A stretch of DNA of 64,000 nucleotides from Weissella confusa (GTDB lineage: Bacteria; Bacillota; Bacilli; Lactobacillales; Lactobacillaceae), in the NCBI GenBank assembly GCA_041871065.1, contig CP168942.1:430001-494000 (forward strand), written 5' to 3'. The notes below the pieces were generated by a model. The model made no database searches and was not told where the DNA came from. It worked only from the letters and a program-made list of their open reading frames with translations. The position numbers were made by a program, and so were the translations under genes. Numbering within the stretch: position 1 is the stretch's first letter; every line of letters starts with the position of its first letter. Positions 25,889-34,444 of the stretch are shown here, in pieces.

Positions 25889-27091
25889 ATGCCACACATG
25901 AAAGCAACACTAGCAAATCGCTTGAATCAAGATTTGAAGAAGATTCAACCTAATGAAATTCGTGCATTTGATATGCAAGTTAGTCAAATCCCTAACATCA
26001 TCAAGTTGACGTTGGGGGAGCCTGATTTTGATACACCTGAAGTTGTGAAGCAAGCAGCGATTGATAGTATCGCTAACAACGATTCACACTACGCACCAGG
26101 TAATGGAACAGTGGCCGTTCGCCAAGCTGCAGCACATTTCTTGTCAGATCGTTACGATTTGCAATACGATGCGATGACAGAAATTGCCGTGACGGTTGGG
26201 GCAACGGAAGCTATCTACGCTTCTTTGACGGCTGTCTTGAACCCAGGTGATAAGGTCTTGATTCCAACACCAACGTTCCCACTGTACGATCCCATCACAT
26301 TGATGAATGGTGGTGAGCCAGTTCACTTGGATACAAGTGCTACGGACTTCGTTTTGACGCCGGAGATGTTGTCAGCTGCGATTGCCGAACACGGTGATGC
26401 GATTAAGGCAATTATTCTAAATTACCCTGGTAACCCAACTGGGGTGGCGTACTCATCTAAGCAATTACTAGAGTTGGCTGCCGTGTTGGCTGACACTGAT
26501 ATTATTGTGATTGCTGATGAAATTTATTCAGAGTTGGCTTACGACAGTGAGCACCGCTCAATTGCCACGTACTTGCCAGAACAAACGTTGGTCTTGAACG
26601 GGGTATCGAAGTCACACGCGATGACGGGTTACCGAATCGGCTTTATTGCGGGTCCAGCAGAGTTGATGCGTACGGTGGGCATGGTGCACCAAATGACGGT
26701 GACGACACCATCCAACCCAGCAATGGCCGCTGCGACGGTGGCGTTAGGAACCGAAGCTGGCCGTCGTGCAACCTTGGAAATGAAGTCAGCTTATCGTAAG
26801 CGTCGTGATTACGTGGTTGCCCAAATGCGTCGCGCCGGCTTTAACGTCATGACGCCAGATGGTGCCTTTTATGTCTACGCTGGTATTCCAGCAACGCATA
26901 ACACAAACGATCGTGAATTTGCGTTGGCCTTGGCTGAAAACGCAGCGGTCGCAGTAATTCCAGGTTCTGTCTTTGGACCAGGTGGGGAAGGCTACATTCG
27001 TTTGAGCTATGCAACGAGCGACGCGCAACTACAAGAAGCGATGGCGCGTATTCAAAATTACATGCAACAAGTGCAAGAAGTCAGTGAATAA
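25889..27091 (+). CDS. Class I PLP aminotransferase, probably aromatic (AraT/PatA-like)
   Basis: The 400-residue fold-type I aminotransferase has LTLGEPDFDTPE near the start, NYPGNPTGVAYS, the PLP lysine in SKSHAMTGYR near 242, and the C-terminal substrate Arg in GYIRLSYA. It resembles lactic acid bacterial aromatic aminotransferases and B. subtilis PatA; the aromatic leader peptide argues for aromatic substrates. ATG 25889 has AAGGAG 7 nt upstream. It is followed after 14 nt by an EIIC-like membrane protein, so the two share one attenuated transcript. Confidence 0.85.
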   Translation: MPHMKATLANRLNQDLKKIQPNEIRAFDMQVSQIPNIIKLTLGEPDFDTPEVVKQAAIDSIANNDSHYAPGNGTVAVRQAAAHFLSDRYDLQYDAMTEIAVTVGATEAIYASLTAVLNPGDKVLIPTPTFPLYDPITLMNGGEPVHLDTSATDFVLTPEMLSAAIAEHGDAIKAIILNYPGNPTGVAYSSKQLLELAAVLADTDIIVIADEIYSELAYDSEHRSIATYLPEQTLVLNGVSKSHAMTGYRIGFIAGPAELMRTVGMVHQMTVTTPSNPAMAAATVALGTEAGRRATLEMKSAYRKRRDYVVAQMRRAGFNVMTPDGAFYVYAGIPATHNTNDREFALALAENAAVAVIPGSVFGPGGEGYIRLSYATSDAQLQEAMARIQNYMQQVQEVSE

Positions 27092-27105
27092 GGATGGGGA
27101 TACTT

Positions 27106-28137
27106 ATGAATAATGTGAAACAATACATGCTTGCTGTTTTGAACGGTAATGCATTGGCAATTATGGTTGCCTTGGTACCAGCTGCGTTGGTGAATCAATT
27201 GTTAGGTGCCATGCCACAAAATGGGGTGGTCACATCATTGGCGATGATGGTTACGTTGGCGCAAAGTGCGTTGCCGTTGATTGCTGCGTTTGCGGTGGGA
27301 ACGATGTTGAAGTTGGGCATGATGGAGACGGCGTCAATGGCTTTGGCCACGTTGGCTGGCTCAGGCGTAACGACATTTAAGGATGGTACCTTCACGTTGG
27401 CTGGTTCAGGTGTTATCTTGAACGTGATGCTAACAACGGCGGTGGCTGGTTTGGTTGCGATGGGTGCAACCAAGGTACTTGGCCAATTGCGTGTCGTATT
27501 TGAGCCGTTGATTGTCTTGGTTGTTGCTGGTGGTATCGGATTGATGACGTTGCCAGGGATGGTTGCTGTCCAAGCAGCCGTTGGCCAAGTTGTTGCCTCA
27601 GCGACAGCCGCTGCGCCATTGGTGATGGGAATCTTGCTCGGTGTCATCTTTGCTTTGTTGATTGTGTCACCAATGTCTTCAGTTGGTATCGCAACGGCCA
27701 TCGGTTTGGTGGGTATCGGTTCAGGTGCTGCCAACGCTGGTATCGTCGCAGCTGGTTTGACGTTGGCGGTTATGGGCGCATCAGTTAACTCATGGGGTGC
27801 CACAACCGCGCACTTTATGGGATCACCTAAGATTCAAATGGCGAACTTGTTGTCACGACCAAAGCTATTCTTGCCAGTCGTTATTGCCGCAGCTATCTCA
27901 GGTGGGGTTGCCTCATTGATGATGGTTGAAGGAACAGCCTTCTCAGCCGGATTCGGTATGGCTGGCTTCATCGGACCTTTGACGGCGATGACAGAGTCTA
28001 CGGGGAGCGCCTTGGTGGTCCGCGTGTTGGTTGCCTTTGTCGTGGTACCACTAGCGGCTGCCTTCTTGATGAAGTTGATCTTTATCCAAAAGACACAATT
28101 GATTAAGGCAGAAGAATTGAAGTTGCCAGAAGTTTAA
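27106..28137 (+). CDS. PTS_EIIC_2-like membrane protein
   Basis: About 343 residues, nearly all hydrophobic, with around ten membrane helices and the Gly-rich segment SSVGIATAIGLVGIGSGAAN. It resembles the PTS_EIIC_2 group, IIC-like proteins often found without IIA or IIB partners. None is present here, so phosphotransfer is doubtful. The start could be ATG 27094 or 27106; the second fits the GGGGA spacing better. Because it shares the aromatic attenuator with the aminotransferase, it may move an amino-acid-related compound. That is inference from context. Confidence 0.75.
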   Translation: MNNVKQYMLAVLNGNALAIMVALVPAALVNQLLGAMPQNGVVTSLAMMVTLAQSALPLIAAFAVGTMLKLGMMETASMALATLAGSGVTTFKDGTFTLAGSGVILNVMLTTAVAGLVAMGATKVLGQLRVVFEPLIVLVVAGGIGLMTLPGMVAVQAAVGQVVASATAAAPLVMGILLGVIFALLIVSPMSSVGIATAIGLVGIGSGAANAGIVAAGLTLAVMGASVNSWGATTAHFMGSPKIQMANLLSRPKLFLPVVIAAAISGGVASLMMVEGTAFSAGFGMAGFIGPLTAMTESTGSALVVRVLVAFVVVPLAAAFLMKLIFIQKTQLIKAEELKLPEV

Positions 28138-28147
28138 AAGTCACGGA

Positions 28148-28173
28148 GGCGTCGAGCAATCGACGTCTTTTTT
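28148..28173 (+). terminator. Terminator of the aminotransferase operon
   Basis: GGCGTCG and CGACGTC form a 7-bp stem followed by T6. Confidence 0.8.
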
Positions 28174-28206
28174 ACTGGAGAAAATTATTGAAATGGACAT
28201 ATTGTT

Positions 28207-28235
28207 TTGACATCTTATATTGTACGTTGTATAGT
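28207..28235 (+). promoter_or_regulatory. Promoter of the ABC exporter
   Basis: TTGACA (28207-28212) and TATAGT (28230-28235) are separated by exactly 17 nt. Confidence 0.85.
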
Positions 28236-28279
28236 ATTGTTTGTAACATGAATGAAACATGAGATTGGGGATTAAGAAC

Positions 28280-29032
28280 ATGACAGAACCGGTATTGATT
28301 GCAAACAAGTTGAACAAGACTTATACCAGTGCAGCTGGGGTAGACCAACACGTCCTTAAGGATTTATCTCTTACGGTGCCACAAGGGGAGTTTGTGGCCA
28401 TCATGGGACCTTCAGGATCAGGAAAGTCGACGCTGTTGAACGTCCTTTCTACGTTGATGAAGCCAACGACTGGCGAAGTCATGATTAACAACAAAGATAT
28501 TTTGCACATGACAGATGATGAAATCGCAAACTTCCGTGGTCGCGATATGGGATTCATCTTCCAAAGCTATAACTTGATTGAAAGTTTGACGGTTAGCGAA
28601 AACATTGCGTTGCCACTCACTTTGCAAAAGACAAAGCCTGCCCAAATCAAGGCAGCGGTTCAAAAGGTGGCCGATTTGCTTCACATCAGCGAGTACTTGA
28701 ACAAGTACCCAGCTGAGTTGTCAGGTGGACAACAACAACGTGTTGGAGCAGCCCGTGCCTTGGTACACGAGCCAGCCTTGATTTTTGGAGACGAGCCAAC
28801 CGGAGCGCTTGATTCTGAAAATGCCCGCGAAATGATGAACTACCTAACAAAGATTAATGACGAACGTGATATTTCAATCGTGATGGTAACGCACGATCCG
28901 TTCTCAGCATCATTTGCATCACGCATTCTATTCTTGACTGATGGACAAATCACGAAGACGTTGACGCGCGATGATCGTTCACGCGAAGACTTCTATAACT
29001 ACGTGTTGTCTGAACTGGGTAACTTTGAATAA
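28280..29032 (+). CDS. ABC transporter ATP-binding protein, BceA/MacB type
   Basis: The 250-residue ATPase has Walker A GPSGSGKST near 43, signature LSGGQQQR near 147 and Walker B LIFGDEPTGALDS near 165, the last typical of the MacB/LolD/BceA group. It starts at ATG 28280; upstream in-frame ATGs lack good ribosome sites. It pairs with the permease 14 nt downstream. Such modules commonly resist antimicrobial peptides or lantibiotics. No adjacent BceRS two-component system is present, so its control differs from the classical case. Confidence 0.88.
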   Translation: MTEPVLIANKLNKTYTSAAGVDQHVLKDLSLTVPQGEFVAIMGPSGSGKSTLLNVLSTLMKPTTGEVMINNKDILHMTDDEIANFRGRDMGFIFQSYNLIESLTVSENIALPLTLQKTKPAQIKAAVQKVADLLHISEYLNKYPAELSGGQQQRVGAARALVHEPALIFGDEPTGALDSENAREMMNYLTKINDERDISIVMVTHDPFSASFASRILFLTDGQITKTLTRDDRSREDFYNYVLSELGNFE

Positions 29033-29046
29033 GGGGGCGGACAACC

Positions 29047-30834
29047 ATGTTTTCTATTGCAATGAAGTCACTCCGCTCAAAGTGGCGTGACTATCTCGTA
29101 CTATTTGTCGGCCTAATGGTGTCAGCAGCAATCTTCTACATGTTTAGTGCAATTGCATTGAACAAGGAATTCTTGCTGGCTAACTCAACGACTGCGATTA
29201 TCGTCCTCGTCTTTACGATTGGTGAAGTCTTACTCGGGTTGATTACATTTGTCTATTTGAATTTTGCGAACGGCTTCTTGTTGCGCTTGCGTCAGGCTGA
29301 ATATGGTTTGATGTCAATGCTCGGTGCGAAGCGTAAGCAAATTGGGATGATGTTGATGCAAGAAACACTTGCATTGGGAATCATCTCAACGGTAATTGGA
29401 ATTGTTGCTGGAATCGCTTTGACGTCATTCAGTGGCCAATTCTTGATGGATTTGTTGGGCTTGCAACTAGCTCACTGGACGGGCTTCTCATTACAAGCCA
29501 TCTTGGTAACCTTGGCATTCTTTGTGGTCTTGTTCTTCTTGAACGGCTTGTACAACAGTGCTCGTTTGAGTCGCCAAGATACGTTGACGTTGTTAACGGC
29601 TGACAAGCAAGTTAAGCAACCAAAGCGTCGCAAGATTTTGGATCCACTACTTGGTTTGATTGGTTTGGCCTTGTTGATTGGTGGTTATGCCATGATGCCA
29701 AATGTTTTGAGCATGGGTATCACAGGATTCATCTTGATTTTGATTATCAATGTCTTGGGAACGTTCTTCTTCGTGAGTCGTTCATTGAAGATGTTGACGT
29801 ACGCCTTGCGTGGTTCACGTTTTAACAGCCGCGGCTTGCGTTCATTCTTGAATGGTCAATTGATGTTCCGCTTACCTGATTACCAACGCTTGTTGACGGT
29901 ATTGTCAGTCATCTTCGGTTTGGCACTTGGGGCGATGTCAGTTGGACAGGGATTCTACCGTGCATTGCCAGAACAAGCACAATCTAGCCAGCCTTACACG
30001 GCAGCTTATACAACGAACGCTGACGTGAAGGACTTGAAGAACATCAAGTGGCAAGCAACTTATCACTACGTTAAGGGTGCTGATAAGGTTGTTTACTTTG
30101 ATGGGGATGAGATTAATGCACACCACATCCCAACGATGATTTATGACGGGGTACCTAACAGCACGCCAAAGGTTAAGTGGATGTCTGGGGATGAGATGAT
30201 TCAAAACCCAGACACGACGACGGATACGTTGATTGGCTTGGCAAACCAAATTAACGGTGTGCAATTTGATTCAAAGGCTGTGGTCCTTGCTAACGCGGAT
30301 GAGTTGGCAGAAAAGGGAACGGTTAAGTCAGCTGAACTGGTGAAGGTCGCTGACTTGCACGAGAACGAAACGGTCTTGGTCAAGAACGCTGAACGTGAAG
30401 CAAAGGCTTTGGATTCAACGGTACAAAAGTTGTCAGGATCATACGGTTTCTATGCCTTGGCAAAGAGTTACTTTGGCGGCTTTGAGTTTATGGGAATTTT
30501 CTTGGGAATTGGTTTCTTAGCAATGTTGGCATCAACTTTGATGTTCAAGGTGTTGTCTGGTGTTGCTGATGATAAGCGTCGTTACCGTATTCTAACGATG
30601 ATTGGAACAAGCGAACGTCAAGTGACAATGACGGTTGCGAAGGACTTGGGAACCCTGTTCTTTATTCCATTAATCATTGGACTGCTTGACGTTGTATTTG
30701 GATTGAATATGTTCAAGGCAATTTTGAGTGATCCATACGTTGGCTTCGTTCCCTCACTAATCGGCATTTTGGTCTTGTACTTAGCGTACTATTTCTTGAC
30801 GGTTGTGATTTACCGTCGTTTGATTAAGGCCTAG
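29047..30834 (+). CDS. ABC transporter permease, FtsX-like (BceB type)
   Basis: The 595-residue permease has about ten helices and two FtsX-like domains. An extracellular region of roughly 190 residues sits between the halves (from QAQSSQPYTAAYTTNAD to YGFYALAKSYFG), the layout of BceB-type peptide-detoxification permeases. GGGGGCGG precedes the ATG. With the upstream ATPase it forms a two-gene exporter or sensor unit; the ligand is unknown. Confidence 0.85.
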   Translation: MFSIAMKSLRSKWRDYLVLFVGLMVSAAIFYMFSAIALNKEFLLANSTTAIIVLVFTIGEVLLGLITFVYLNFANGFLLRLRQAEYGLMSMLGAKRKQIGMMLMQETLALGIISTVIGIVAGIALTSFSGQFLMDLLGLQLAHWTGFSLQAILVTLAFFVVLFFLNGLYNSARLSRQDTLTLLTADKQVKQPKRRKILDPLLGLIGLALLIGGYAMMPNVLSMGITGFILILIINVLGTFFFVSRSLKMLTYALRGSRFNSRGLRSFLNGQLMFRLPDYQRLLTVLSVIFGLALGAMSVGQGFYRALPEQAQSSQPYTAAYTTNADVKDLKNIKWQATYHYVKGADKVVYFDGDEINAHHIPTMIYDGVPNSTPKVKWMSGDEMIQNPDTTTDTLIGLANQINGVQFDSKAVVLANADELAEKGTVKSAELVKVADLHENETVLVKNAEREAKALDSTVQKLSGSYGFYALAKSYFGGFEFMGIFLGIGFLAMLASTLMFKVLSGVADDKRRYRILTMIGTSERQVTMTVAKDLGTLFFIPLIIGLLDVVFGLNMFKAILSDPYVGFVPSLIGILVLYLAYYFLTVVIYRRLIKA

Positions 30835-30872
30835 TTCTAAAAATGTTCATGTTTTTTTGACGGTGGATAAGG

Positions 30873-30985
30873 TATAATATAAGTATTCGAAATGCTGTGG
30901 AGTAAATGACAATAAAAACATTTTATTGAGACATCTACGACACCTAAAAGGCGGCTACCTAAACGCGCAAGGTAGCCGCCTTTTT
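30873..30985 (+). ncRNA. Small RNA candidate or 3' leader with a strong terminator
   Basis: TATAAT at 30873-30878 is followed about 70 nt later by a perfect terminator, AAAGGCGGCTACCT paired with AGGTAGCCGCCTTT plus a T-run (30946-30985). No ORF with a ribosome site lies between. This could be an sRNA of about 100 nt, or only the terminator of the ABC operon. Confidence 0.4.
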
Positions 30986-31062
30986 CTGTGCAAGCAAAGA
31001 ACTACAGCAAAAGGTCGTTCCATGGTATGATTGCGAAAATAGCAGTATTCGGGGGTGCTGAT

Positions 31063-31800
31063 ATGAGACTTGAGACAGAAATTAATTCGACGATTCAAGG
31101 AATCGACATTACCTTCAATGAGTATGGGTCTGAGACGACAATCAGTTTATTCAGAACGGTGCTTGGCGAGGGTGTACTACGATTTGTTGGGCCAAATAGT
31201 GAGCGTACGGTCGTTCTGACCGCAGAACAGTATCTAGATTTTATTAACTACGTGTATTTGCCGGCCAATGTTGCTGAGTGGCATTCAGTGCCGTGGGCAT
31301 TTGAGGCCGAGACTTGGTGGCGTGTGATGATTCACGACGGTGACAAGAGCAAAAACATGCGCGGTAGCGAAGAACAAGAAGGGTACGCCCACTTTAAAAA
31401 GTGGTTGGAACTGTGGTTGGCAGGATTTGATATTGAGCTAGGCAATATTATCTACAAGCCAATTGAGGTTATCTATGAAGACGCAGTTCATTTGCGTACG
31501 CTACCGGTTGTTGGCTATGCATATCTCACTTACAAAGAACGGTCGATTTACGATGGCCTAGTCGAAGACGGCATTGTGGATGATGCAGCGCCACAAGTTG
31601 ACTTGGTTCGTGAGCCAACGAATGCGCATGATGAAAATGCCATTTTAGTTTTGTATAAAGGCATAAAGCTAGGGTACTTGCCTAAGAATAACAACAAAAT
31701 TTTGGCGCGCTTGATGGATGGTGGCGTCAAACTGCAGGCGCAAGTGAAACCAGACATTGATGACGAAAAAGTTTGGGTGTCAGTTTCGTTGGCAAAGTAA
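31063..31800 (+). CDS. HIRAN-domain protein
   Basis: A 245-residue protein. The last 95 residues form a HIRAN domain (DLVREPTNAHDENAILV then GYLPKNNNKILARLMDGG), which binds 3' ends of single-stranded DNA and is often fused to helicases or nucleases. Here it stands alone behind an unrecognised N-terminal domain of about 140 residues. The start at 31063 is supported by GGGGGTG; the longer frame begins inside the upstream terminator. A role in DNA repair or surveillance is plausible but unproven. Confidence 0.8.
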   Translation: MRLETEINSTIQGIDITFNEYGSETTISLFRTVLGEGVLRFVGPNSERTVVLTAEQYLDFINYVYLPANVAEWHSVPWAFEAETWWRVMIHDGDKSKNMRGSEEQEGYAHFKKWLELWLAGFDIELGNIIYKPIEVIYEDAVHLRTLPVVGYAYLTYKERSIYDGLVEDGIVDDAAPQVDLVREPTNAHDENAILVLYKGIKLGYLPKNNNKILARLMDGGVKLQAQVKPDIDDEKVWVSVSLAK

Positions 31801-31832
31801 AAACCAGAGGATTGTGTGTCCTCTGGTTTTTT
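31800..31832. terminator. Bidirectional terminator between convergent genes
   Basis: AAAACCAGAGGA and TCCTCTGGTTTT form a perfect 12-bp stem with A and T tracts on both sides, serving both the HIRAN gene and the minus-strand gene. Confidence 0.92.
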
Positions 31833-31839
31833 CGTGTTC

Positions 31840-32388
31840 TTACAAGATTGATCCAACCCACTTCTTCATTGCGATGTTAGTGAAGTCGAACTTTTCCAAA
31901 GCTTCAAAGCCTTCAGTTTCCAAATCAACGTTTGAAACGGCACCGTATGACAACATCAAGTTAACTGGGTGCACGTTACGATCACCAACCGTTACCAAGA
32001 TAGCAGGCTTGTTTGAAGCCGTCATGTAGCCGATTTCGAAGGCCGTACCTGAATCAGGGTCAGCAGCGTCGATGAAGGCAACAATCAAATCAGCGTTGTT
32101 CATTGCCGTGATGTCAGCCTTGTACGTCATCGTTCCCCATTCGAAGTCAGGCTCAAAATCACCATCAGCTTCGATAACTTGACCACCGTATTGGTTCAAC
32201 AATGGTACGTAGATATCGTTAATCGTAGGGTTGGCCTTCAATGCTTGGTATCCTTGCATCAAAATGTTTTGTTGTTCTTCGTTGAACCAACCAGCGCCCA
32301 AGTAAATGTTGCGCGTGCGTTGGCCAACCTTTTCACTAGCTTCAGCGATTTGAGCAAGCTCAGCAATCAATTGGTGTTCAGTAAGCAT
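31840..32388 (-). CDS. ndt: Nucleoside 2-deoxyribosyltransferase
   Basis: Transfers deoxyribose between nucleobases in purine and pyrimidine salvage, an enzyme typical of lactobacilli. The 182 residues include NIYLGAGWFNEEQ near the N-terminus and NADLIVAFIDAADPDSGTAFEIGYM (about residues 95-119), which holds the catalytic Glu. The start at 32388 has GGGGAA upstream; the ORF extends further but without a ribosome site. It is transcribed alone. Confidence 0.9.
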   Translation of the reverse strand: MLTEHQLIAELAQIAEASEKVGQRTRNIYLGAGWFNEEQQNILMQGYQALKANPTINDIYVPLLNQYGGQVIEADGDFEPDFEWGTMTYKADITAMNNADLIVAFIDAADPDSGTAFEIGYMTASNKPAILVTVGDRNVHPVNLMLSYGAVSNVDLETEGFEALEKFDFTNIAMKKWVGSIL

Positions 32389-32579
32389 TAGAAATTCCCC
32401 GTGTTTCTTTGTTTGTAACCAGGATACCAAATTTCCGTGACGATTTTATGAATGTTGGAAATCAGGATATTCATTGAAAGAGACTTTTAAAAACATACGC
32501 AAAACTGAAAAAGTTTCCACTGTTCTATCGCAACTAATACAGGTAGTCTGGAAAAGCAGCAAAAGACAACACTGTATTT

Positions 32580-32599
32580 TATACACAATCTTGTGTATA
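32580..32599. promoter_or_regulatory. 20-bp palindrome overlapping the hicAB promoter
   Basis: TATACACAA-TC-TTGTGTATA is perfectly symmetrical and overlaps the -10 TATAAT at 32596-32601. It is the likely autoregulatory operator bound by HicB. Confidence 0.75.
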
Positions 32600-32616
32600 A
32601 TTCTAAGGGAGGATAC

Positions 32617-32811
32617 ATGCCTAAATCAGTACGCGTGATGATTAAGTATTTGCAGCAAAATGGATTTGTTGAAGTACGTCAGAATGGTAGTCATAAGCAA
32701 TTTAAGAACTATCGAACGGGAAAGAGCGTGGTGGTTCCTTATCATACTGGGGGAAAAGAATTAGGAACAGGACTTGAGCGAGCAATTTTGAAGCAAGCTG
32801 GCTTAGATTAA
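32617..32811 (+). CDS. hicA: HicA toxin (mRNA interferase)
   Basis: The 64-residue double-stranded-RNA-binding-fold toxin has the family order KSVRVMIKYLQQNGFVEVRQ, then the catalytic His motif NGSHKQFKN, then VVVPYHTGGKELGTGL. ATG 32617 follows GGGAGGA. It is co-transcribed with hicB 13 nt downstream. Confidence 0.93.
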   Translation: MPKSVRVMIKYLQQNGFVEVRQNGSHKQFKNYRTGKSVVVPYHTGGKELGTGLERAILKQAGLD

Positions 32812-32824
32812 TAAGGAGATTAGG

Positions 32825-33229
32825 ATGGCGACAAAGAACACATTACTGTTTTATCCAACCGTTTTCTTAACAGAAGATGATGGTCAAATTACGGTTCGAG
32901 TCCCTGATGTTGGGGTGGCTACTATGGGTGCGGATTACCAAGACGCAATTGCGATGGCGCAAGAAGCGGTAGGGTTGGCTTTAGAAGAGGAAACTAGTTA
33001 TCCGGATCCATCTACGCCGTTGGATGTTACGTTGGAAGAATGGGAAGCACCTGAAAATGTGCAAGTTATGATTGTGGCATATGATTTAGCGGAATATCGA
33101 CGACATGTCTCTAAGACAGTGCGACGAAACATTTCGATTCCAGAGTATTTAAACAATATTGCTAAAAAGAACAACATTAACGTTTCTAAAGTAGCGACAG
33201 AAGCACTTGAACAAATTGTTTTCGGATAA
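32825..33229 (+). CDS. hicB: HicB antitoxin
   Basis: A 134-residue partner of HicA. The N-terminal partial RNase H-like domain has LFYPTVFLTEDDGQITVRVPD and the DYQDAIAMAQEAVG helix. The C-terminal part (RRNISIPEYLNNIAKKNNI) resembles a ribbon-helix-helix DNA-binding domain, which fits binding to the upstream palindrome. A terminator follows. Confidence 0.93.
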   Translation: MATKNTLLFYPTVFLTEDDGQITVRVPDVGVATMGADYQDAIAMAQEAVGLALEEETSYPDPSTPLDVTLEEWEAPENVQVMIVAYDLAEYRRHVSKTVRRNISIPEYLNNIAKKNNINVSKVATEALEQIVFG

Positions 33230-33253
33230 CTATGAGAAAGCTTGATAAGTAAT

Positions 33254-33288
33254 AAAATGCGATAGCTGAATAAACTATCGCATTTTTT
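33254..33288 (+). terminator. Terminator after hicAB
   Basis: AAAATGCGATAG and CTATCGCATTTT form a perfect 12-bp stem, followed by T. Confidence 0.92.
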
Positions 33289-33320
33289 GTTGTTTGAAAA
33301 TTAGGTATAATCGTGCTATA

Positions 33321-33335
33321 TTAAGTTTAACTTAA
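33321..33335. promoter_or_regulatory. Palindrome upstream of a hypothetical gene
   Basis: TTAAGTT-T-AACTTAA lies just after TATAAT (33306-33311) and before the ribosome site of the next gene. It is a candidate operator. Confidence 0.4.
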
Positions 33336-33355
33336 TCGTAAAGAGGTAGATGCAT

Positions 33356-33700
33356 ATGGCAGATAAGCAAACTGAATATCGTATTTGGCACGGACGATTG
33401 TCATCTATGTTAGAAGGGGAAATTGAAGACATTAGATATGACGCGTTTAATGAATTTGATGCCAAAGTTGCAAGCGGATTGATTCCAGTGTTGGCGTTTA
33501 AGACAATGCAACGTGATTTTGTGTTGCCGATTATTCGTGATCACGGTCTGGATATGAGTGATTTTTATGATGCGGAGGCTAGTGTATTGGGGGCTGCGTC
33601 ATTGTCAGATATCCGTTTCTGGGCTGGCTTGGCAAAGAAAATCGGTGTGAGTGCTACCAATGGTAACTGGCGCGCACGTGACAACCGCATGTATGTATAA
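33356..33700 (+). CDS. Hypothetical protein, 114 aa
   Basis: A soluble protein of no recognised family; it contains EIEDIRYDAFNEFDAKVASG and a Trp-containing C-terminal half. ATG 33356 is chosen for GAGGT 8 nt upstream. Confidence 0.7.
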   Translation: MADKQTEYRIWHGRLSSMLEGEIEDIRYDAFNEFDAKVASGLIPVLAFKTMQRDFVLPIIRDHGLDMSDFYDAEASVLGAASLSDIRFWAGLAKKIGVSATNGNWRARDNRMYV

Positions 33701-33704
33701 AAAA

Positions 33705-33728
33705 ATACACCCCAAGATTGAGGTGTAT
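33705..33728 (-). terminator. Terminator for the minus-strand gene
   Basis: ATACACC and GGTGTAT pair; read on the minus strand the stem is followed by T7. Confidence 0.75.
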
Positions 33729-33734
33729 GATTCA

Positions 33735-33962
33735 CTAATTCTTCTTAACAGCATCGCCGTAAGCGGTGTAGTTTTCATCGCCCATCAAGCGAACGTTTAA
33801 TACTTCATCAGCGCCAAGCTTGTCAGCTTCCTTGGCCAAATCGGCTAGTGCGCCGGTGGGTGACATGGCGATTGATGTGACGATTTGAATTGCCTCAAAC
33901 CCGGCTGGAATATCACCGACCGTCATTGGCAGTGAAAAATCTTTGTTTCCGAAAAGTCCCAT
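33735..33962 (-). CDS. Small hypothetical protein, 75 aa
   Basis: A 75-residue soluble protein. The segment ADLAKEADKLGADEVLNVRL distantly recalls YbjQ-type (UPF0145) proteins, but the match is too weak to name. A GAAAGGTGG ribosome site and a TATAAT box lie upstream on the minus strand. Confidence 0.65.
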   Translation of the reverse strand: MGLFGNKDFSLPMTVGDIPAGFEAIQIVTSIAMSPTGALADLAKEADKLGADEVLNVRLMGDENYTAYGDAVKKN

Positions 33963-34037
33963 AGTCGTGGACCACCTTTCTTCCTAATTGTTGCCTTCAT
34001 TATACAAATTCCGGTACCAAAAAGGGTGGCTGGTGTC

Positions 34038-34307
34038 TTAGCGCGAAACTGCGATTTCTAGCGTGACGTCAATTTCACGACCCAAGGCATCATAGTGGCC
34101 ATAAGTTGGGTAGGTGGCAAAGAAGCCAATTGCAGTTGGCGTGTCATCTGACAATTGGGCGGTCAGGTCACGAATTAATTGTTGCGTTTCCGCCAAGTCG
34201 AAGGGGATGTCGCGAATATCAGCATCCAACTCGACAGCTCCAAGAAAACCATCGATATCATTATCGGTGAACAAAGGCTCACGTTCATAAAGGTAGGTAT
34301 AAGTCAT
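34038..34307 (-). CDS. Hypothetical protein, about 89 aa
   Basis: An acidic soluble protein starting MTYTYLYEREPLFTDND. The longer start at 34346 overlaps a TATAAT sequence that looks like its own -10 box, so the shorter start is preferred. The ribosome site is weak. No family is recognised. Confidence 0.55.
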   Translation of the reverse strand: MTYTYLYEREPLFTDNDIDGFLGAVELDADIRDIPFDLAETQQLIRDLTAQLSDDTPTAIGFFATYPTYGHYDALGREIDVTLEIAVSR

Positions 34308-34392
34308 GCGGTTACCATCCGTCTGATTTTTAGTTAGTAAAGCCATTATAGCCCACTTTAGCCAAGGGTGCTTAATTCTGAAGAAATAAGCG

Positions 34393-34412
34393 CTTACATG
34401 GTAAAATGTAAG
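34393..34412. promoter_or_regulatory. Inverted repeat in the promoter of the next gene
   Basis: CTTACAT and ATGTAAG are separated by 6 nt and overlap a possible -10 (TAAAAT). The adjacent AAGCGCTTACAT is cre-like but deviates from the consensus. Confidence 0.4.
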
Positions 34413-34444
34413 TACAAAAGAACGTGACTACGGAGGAAATGATT

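Noticed and set aside
27195-27803. 202-codon minus-strand ORF
   Set aside because: It is antisense to the EIIC-like gene, with a proline/alanine/threonine composition typical of a reverse frame, and no ribosome site.
34384-34398. cre site before the DnaA-like gene
   Set aside because: AATAAGCGCTTACAT departs from the consensus in both orientations, and a better-defined inverted repeat overlaps the promoter.
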